Shown: piece by piece, positions 60,872-64,000 of the stretch
How the letters are laid out: each line of letters starts with the position of its first letter
Numbering within the stretch: position 1 is the stretch's first letter
From: Alcaligenes pakistanensis
GTDB taxonomy: Bacteria > Pseudomonadota > Gammaproteobacteria > Burkholderiales > Burkholderiaceae_B
Assembly (NCBI RefSeq): GCF_014652815.1
Contig: NZ_BMZN01000002.1
Coordinates: 40,480-104,479, forward strand
Reading direction: 5' to 3'
DNA length: 64,000 bases
The notes under the pieces: model-generated
What the model was told of the DNA's origin: nothing
The model's database searches: none
What the model saw: the letters and a program-made list of their open reading frames with translations, nothing else
Program-made: the position numbers and the translations under genes

Positions 60872-62947
60872 ATGTCCACCTCCGTCACTACTCCCGGCCA
60901 TACTGTCCCCACCGACCTGAACGCCATGCAGCGTCAGGCTGTGTTGTATATGGACGGGCCCTGTTTGGTGCTGGCCGGGGCGGGTAGTGGCAAGACACGC
61001 GTTATTACGCAGAAAATTGCCTACTTGCTGCGAGAATGCGGATACACGGGCCGACAAGTGGTGGCGCTGACTTTTACCAATAAAGCGGCTCGTGAAATGA
61101 ACGAGCGAATTCGTGCCTTGGTAGACCCCAAGCTGCTGCGTGGCCTGACGGTCAGCACCTTTCACTCCTTGGGCCTGCGCATGTTGCGTGAAGAAGCGCA
61201 GCACGTCGGTTTGAAGCCGCGCTTTTCCATTCTGGACTCTAACGATGCCTTGGCGATTATTCAGGAGCTGTTGGCCACGACCGATAAAGGCCGCCTGAAG
61301 TCTGTCCAGCAAGAAATTTCCCTGTGGAAAAATGCCCTGATGGGGCCGGACGATGCCGAACGTGCTGCCAATTCACCCAGCCAGATCGAAGCCGCCCGTA
61401 TTTATCGCGACTACGCCGCCACCTTGATCGCCTATCAGTCGGTGGACTTTGACGATTTGATTCGTCTGCCTGCCCAGCTGATGGAAGACAACGAAGAAGT
61501 TCGCGAGCGTTGGCAGCGGCGGGTGCAGTATTTGCTGGTGGACGAATATCAGGACACCAATCTGTGTCAGTACCGGCTGGTGCGTTCCCTGACCAGTCAG
61601 CGCAATATGTTTACGGTAGTAGGCGATGATGACCAGGCCATTTACGCGTGGCGTGGCGCTACGGTAGAAAACCTGGCGCAGCTACCCAGCGATTACCCAG
61701 ATCTGAAAGTCGTAAAGCTGGAGCAAAACTATCGCTCAGTTCAACGGATTTTGCAGGCTGCCAATAATGTCATTGGCAATAATCCTGTCGTGTTCGGCAA
61801 AAAACTTTGGTCGGACCTAGGTTTTGGTGAGCCTATCCAGGTGCATGTAACAGACGACGAACAAAACGAGGCTGATACCGTTGCCATGCGTTTGTCGGCA
61901 GAACGCTTTGAGCGTCAGGCTGAATGGCGCGACTTTGCGGTTCTGTATCGTGGCAACCATCAGGCCCGGATTTTTGAGCAGGCACTGCGTAACTTACGTA
62001 TTCCCTACACCATCTCGGGTGGCCAGAGTTTCTTTGACAAGGCCGAGATCCGCGACATTCTGTCTTACCTGCGGATTGTCGCCAACGAAGACGATGATCC
62101 CGCTTTCATCCGCGCCGCCACCACGCCACGACGTGGTATTGGGCAAGCCACCTTGCAAGTGCTGGGCCAGTTTGCAGCCGAACAAAAACTGTCTTTGTAC
62201 GCTGCCGTCTCCCAGATTGCTTTGACCGATCGTCTGGCCGAACGACAGTTGGAGCCTCTTAGCGTCTTTGGGCAGTTCATAGGCCGTATCCAGCAAAGAG
62301 CGGACCGGGTAGAAAGCGAACAGGAAGGACATGACACGGCCGTCAGCGAGCTGCTGGACGAGTTGCTGCGCGCCATCGACTACGAACGCTATCTGTACGA
62401 TATGTTCGACGAACGCCCCGCGCAGAGTCGCTGGGAAAACGTGCTGGAATTGATTAGCTGGCTGAAATCCAAAGCGGCAGACGATCAGCTTAGTCTGAAC
62501 GATCTGGTGCAACGCGTTGCATTGATCACCATGCTGGAGCGCGGTGAAGACGAAGACCCGGATGCCGTCAAACTCTCTACCTTGCATGCCTCCAAAGGAT
62601 TGGAGTATCCGCATGTGTTCTTGGTCGGGGTGGAAGAAGGTTTGCTGCCGCATATCGGGCGTGACGACGAAGATATCGACCCGGATAAAGAGGCTGATAT
62701 TCTGGCGCAACGTATCCAAGAAGAACGACGCCTGATGTACGTAGGCATTACCCGAGCCCAACGCAGCCTGCGATTGAGCTGGTGTAAAAAGCGCAGACGC
62801 GCACGCGAGAACCTGGTGCGTGAACGTTCCCGCTTTATTGATGAAATGAAGATCGAAGATCCTGGTGCCCAGGAAGATCCCGCGCAGGCGGCCTTAAGCC
62901 CCAAACAGCGCTTGGACATGCTCAAGAATTTGTTGAACAAGTCCTAA
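60872..62947 (+). CDS. rep: ATP-dependent DNA helicase Rep
   Basis: Superfamily 1A helicase of 691 residues. Motifs: LAGAGSGKTRVI (Walker A, about 33-44), LTFTNKAAREMNERI, TVSTFHSLGLRMLR, LLVDEYQDTN, VVGDDDQAIYAWRGA, LEQNYRS and STLHASKGLEYPHVFLVG. The pattern VSTFHSLGLRMLREE and the length fit Rep rather than UvrD. It moves 3-to-5 and displaces proteins ahead of replication forks. No start ambiguity; MSTSVTTPG follows a weak ribosome site. Confidence 0.95.
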   Translation: MSTSVTTPGHTVPTDLNAMQRQAVLYMDGPCLVLAGAGSGKTRVITQKIAYLLRECGYTGRQVVALTFTNKAAREMNERIRALVDPKLLRGLTVSTFHSLGLRMLREEAQHVGLKPRFSILDSNDALAIIQELLATTDKGRLKSVQQEISLWKNALMGPDDAERAANSPSQIEAARIYRDYAATLIAYQSVDFDDLIRLPAQLMEDNEEVRERWQRRVQYLLVDEYQDTNLCQYRLVRSLTSQRNMFTVVGDDDQAIYAWRGATVENLAQLPSDYPDLKVVKLEQNYRSVQRILQAANNVIGNNPVVFGKKLWSDLGFGEPIQVHVTDDEQNEADTVAMRLSAERFERQAEWRDFAVLYRGNHQARIFEQALRNLRIPYTISGGQSFFDKAEIRDILSYLRIVANEDDDPAFIRAATTPRRGIGQATLQVLGQFAAEQKLSLYAAVSQIALTDRLAERQLEPLSVFGQFIGRIQQRADRVESEQEGHDTAVSELLDELLRAIDYERYLYDMFDERPAQSRWENVLELISWLKSKAADDQLSLNDLVQRVALITMLERGEDEDPDAVKLSTLHASKGLEYPHVFLVGVEEGLLPHIGRDDEDIDPDKEADILAQRIQEERRLMYVGITRAQRSLRLSWCKKRRRARENLVRERSRFIDEMKIEDPGAQEDPAQAALSPKQRLDMLKNLLNKS

Positions 62948-63011
62948 CTCGTTTCCAGAGACCGAGGCTTATTTGGGACTTTGCCCCTGCTTTAAAACCC
63001 CTTAGTGCTTC

Positions 63012-63033
63012 AGGCCAGCTTTTGCTGGCCTTT
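63012..63033 (+). terminator. Terminator after rep
   Basis: An 8-bp perfect stem (AGGCCAGC/GCTGGCCT, loop TTTT) followed by T residues, 65 bases after the rep stop. The spacer 62948-63295 otherwise contains no recognisable gene. Confidence 0.75.
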
Positions 63034-63220
63034 ATCTATGCTCGGACGGCTGATGCCTGTACAGCTAGAGATGTGAGTCCGTCGTAGAAACACATCCCGC
63101 TCTTGGCAATAGGGGACGGATAAGTAATCAGGAACGTAAGCCTAGTGAGGCAACGTCATAAGCTGTGCATTAATACGATAAGCAGCCACAAAGCACCGTG
63201 TTAACAAATGCACAAAAAAC

Positions 63221-63247
63221 AAAAGCCTGCTAAATCAGCAGGCTTTT
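63221..63247. terminator. Bidirectional terminator of the small gene at 63296
   Basis: An 11-bp perfect stem (AAAAGCCTGCT/AGCAGGCTTTT) with a 5-base loop. On the minus strand it ends in T4 and lies 49 bases past the stop of the small unknown gene. Confidence 0.85.
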
Positions 63248-63295
63248 CAACAACAAGCGGTGTTTTGCTTGAGCGTTACAACGGTGATGCGTGGC

Positions 63296-63532
63296 TTACC
63301 AGTAGCTGGCCGACATGCGGGAATCACGGATGCGGGCTTCGTTCAAGGCATGGGTCAATTCGACCATGTACTTGAACACCACGTTGGCGGCTTTGGAAAT
63401 TTGCTTGGCCGCTGCTTTGGTCAGTGCAGTTAAAGACACGGATTCACCATTTTCCAGGGCATTCTGCATTACCCCACGCTCAACAGCATCGCTCCAGTGA
63501 ATGTAGTGCGAGTAAGTGGTCATGGTAGACAT
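63296..63532 (-). CDS. Small protein of unknown function under repeat-containing promoter
   Basis: Predicted protein of 78 residues with no family I recognise. It is largely helical: SDAVERGVMQNALENGE and LTKAAAKQISKAANVVFKYMVELTHALNEARIRDS (about residues 35-70), with a C-terminal SASYW. The preceding sequence offers a good sigma-70 promoter overlapped by palindromic repeats, and a strong terminator follows, so the gene is very probably real. AAAGGG lies upstream of the ATG. It might be a regulatory or stress protein. Confidence 0.7.
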   Translation of the reverse strand: MSTMTTYSHYIHWSDAVERGVMQNALENGESVSLTALTKAAAKQISKAANVVFKYMVELTHALNEARIRDSRMSASYW

Positions 63533-63573
63533 TTGCTTTCCCTTTAAGGTGAAGGTCTAAGTTACGAATCCTC

Positions 63574-63603
63574 ATTATAGGGTTTTCCCTAGCCTTTAAT
63601 CAA
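63574..63603 (-). promoter_or_regulatory. Promoter of the small unknown gene
   Basis: On the minus strand, -35 TTGATT (63603-63598), an 18-base spacer and a perfect -10 TATAAT (63579-63574), 42 bases before the start codon. Two AGGGNNNNCCCT repeats overlap or touch it. Confidence 0.7.
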
Positions 63604-63652
63604 GGGTAAACCCTAGTCATCGAGGTATTTGTAGCTTTTAAGGGAAAACCCT
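63579..63652. promoter_or_regulatory. Three AGGGNNNNCCCT repeats over the promoter
   Basis: 63579-63590 (AGGGTTTTCCCT), 63603-63614 (AGGGTAAACCCT) and 63641-63652 (AGGGAAAACCCT), palindromes with constant outer arms and variable centres, spaced 24 and 38 bases apart. Two sit on the spacer and the -35. This is a likely operator array. Confidence 0.7.
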
Positions 63653-63821
63653 AGGATTTCAGGGAAAGCAAAAAGGAATCAAAGGCTTATAAACGCTGGG
63701 TTCCAGCTGTTTTAGACAATTTCAGGTCGTAGGTCGACGGGCATCGGCAATATGAAAGATGGAGCGGTTGGGTCAGCCTGTACAAACACACCGTAGTCTC
63801 CAAACCACCAAGAAAAGCAGG

Positions 63822-63843
63822 AAAAAACACCCCCAAAAGGGGG
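63822..63843 (-). terminator. Minus-strand terminator near the right edge
   Basis: Stem CCCCC/GGGGG (63830-63834 with 63839-63843, loop AAAA) with six T residues on the minus strand (63827-63822). It suggests a minus-strand gene ending beyond or near the right edge. No gene was recognised in 63656-64000. Confidence 0.6.
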
Positions 63844-63887
63844 CCAAAAGTTTTAGAGCGCAGTCACCTTGCCGGTACTAAGCCAGC

Positions 63888-64000
63888 CGTTTCTGTGTGG
63901 TCCTGAGGGGGTGGGAGCGATTCAGAGTACCTGCCAAGGGAACCGGTGCATAGCACCGGCAAGTGCTCAGCTCCGGCCCCCTCAGGACCACACAGAAACG
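63888..64000. repeat. Palindromic element at the right edge
   Basis: A perfect 24-bp inverted repeat (63888-63911 with 63977-64000) encloses 65 bases containing a perfect 7-bp hairpin (CCGGTGC-ATA-GCACCGG, 63943-63959). The right arm ends exactly at the window edge, so the repeat may extend further. No gene or transposase is seen beside it. Confidence 0.8.

Noticed and set aside
63888..64000. Possible tRNA or IS end at the right edge
   Set aside because: No cloverleaf with an anticodon arm or T-loop consensus, and no transposase frame nearby.
1..64000. CRISPR arrays, rRNA operons, tRNA genes and prophage
   Set aside because: No regularly spaced direct repeats, no rRNA-like conserved stretches and no phage structural genes were noticed on reading; a dedicated search was not possible.

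Overview
This window looks like chromosomal DNA of a betaproteobacterium of the family Alcaligenaceae, most likely Alcaligenes faecalis or a close relative. The strongest evidence is the segment 50784-58317. Its order is a beta-barrel gene, aauB, aauE, aauD, aauA, a small cytochrome c, an AraC regulator, a Fis-type regulator and hemE, which from memory matches the published A. faecalis aromatic amine dehydrogenase locus. In the small subunit the cofactor tryptophans fall at residues 109 and 160 and the catalytic aspartate at 128, the numbering used for that enzyme. The rest is typical of a free-living soil or water heterotroph: many ABC importers, LysR regulators and catabolic enzymes. No rRNA, tRNA, CRISPR array, transposase or phage structural gene is visible.

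Layout. 1-2555 (minus) is a Liv-type ABC transporter operon cut by the left edge, with a good Fur-box match upstream. 2807-8826 (minus) is a MarR regulator plus a six-gene operon (opine-type dehydrogenase, 3-hydroxyacyl-CoA dehydrogenase-like enzyme, Tau/Ssu-type ABC transporter). 8990-12764 (minus) is a siderophore ABC uptake operon ending in an esterase, with a clear sigma-70 promoter; a second esterase is divergent. 13928-17131 is a large Suv3-type RNA helicase, followed by an MFS drug exporter, a DMT-type transporter with a LysR regulator, an orphan FecR and a TerC/CorC-like membrane protein. 23048-23854 holds a small exported Cys-rich protein and a pirin remnant.

23986-28483 (plus) is a tight four-gene operon: sterol-desaturase-type hydroxylase, fatty-acid desaturase, a fusion of a KAS III-like synthase with a heme-oxygenase-fold putative diiron oxidase, and a protein of unknown family. 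It is the best candidate for an uncharacterised lipid or natural-product pathway. 28567-33443 is a set of small units: class IV aminotransferase/LysR, DUF418/TetR with twin operators, GrpB and GNAT. 33579-43647 is a catabolic cluster for a cyclic amide or N-heterocycle: ABC importer, two amidohydrolases, an N-carbamoyl hydrolase, a flavin reductase, an Asp/Glu-type racemase and a hydratase-family protein. Its LysR regulator appears to have the same DNA box in front of both operons. 43897-47957 is a polar amino acid ABC importer with a DapA-like protein that lacks the catalytic lysine. ogt follows.

48962-58317 would oxidise aromatic primary amines. The amine dehydrogenase makes aldehyde, ammonia and electrons; the aldehyde dehydrogenase upstream would take the aldehyde to the acid; AauE and AauD support cofactor and disulfide maturation; the AraC and Fis-type proteins are likely regulators. 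priA and rep follow. Two long nested palindromic elements stand out: 50456-50722, between the aldehyde dehydrogenase and the aau operon, and 63888-64000 at the right edge. Near the right end a small unknown gene has three AGGGNNNNCCCT repeats over its promoter.
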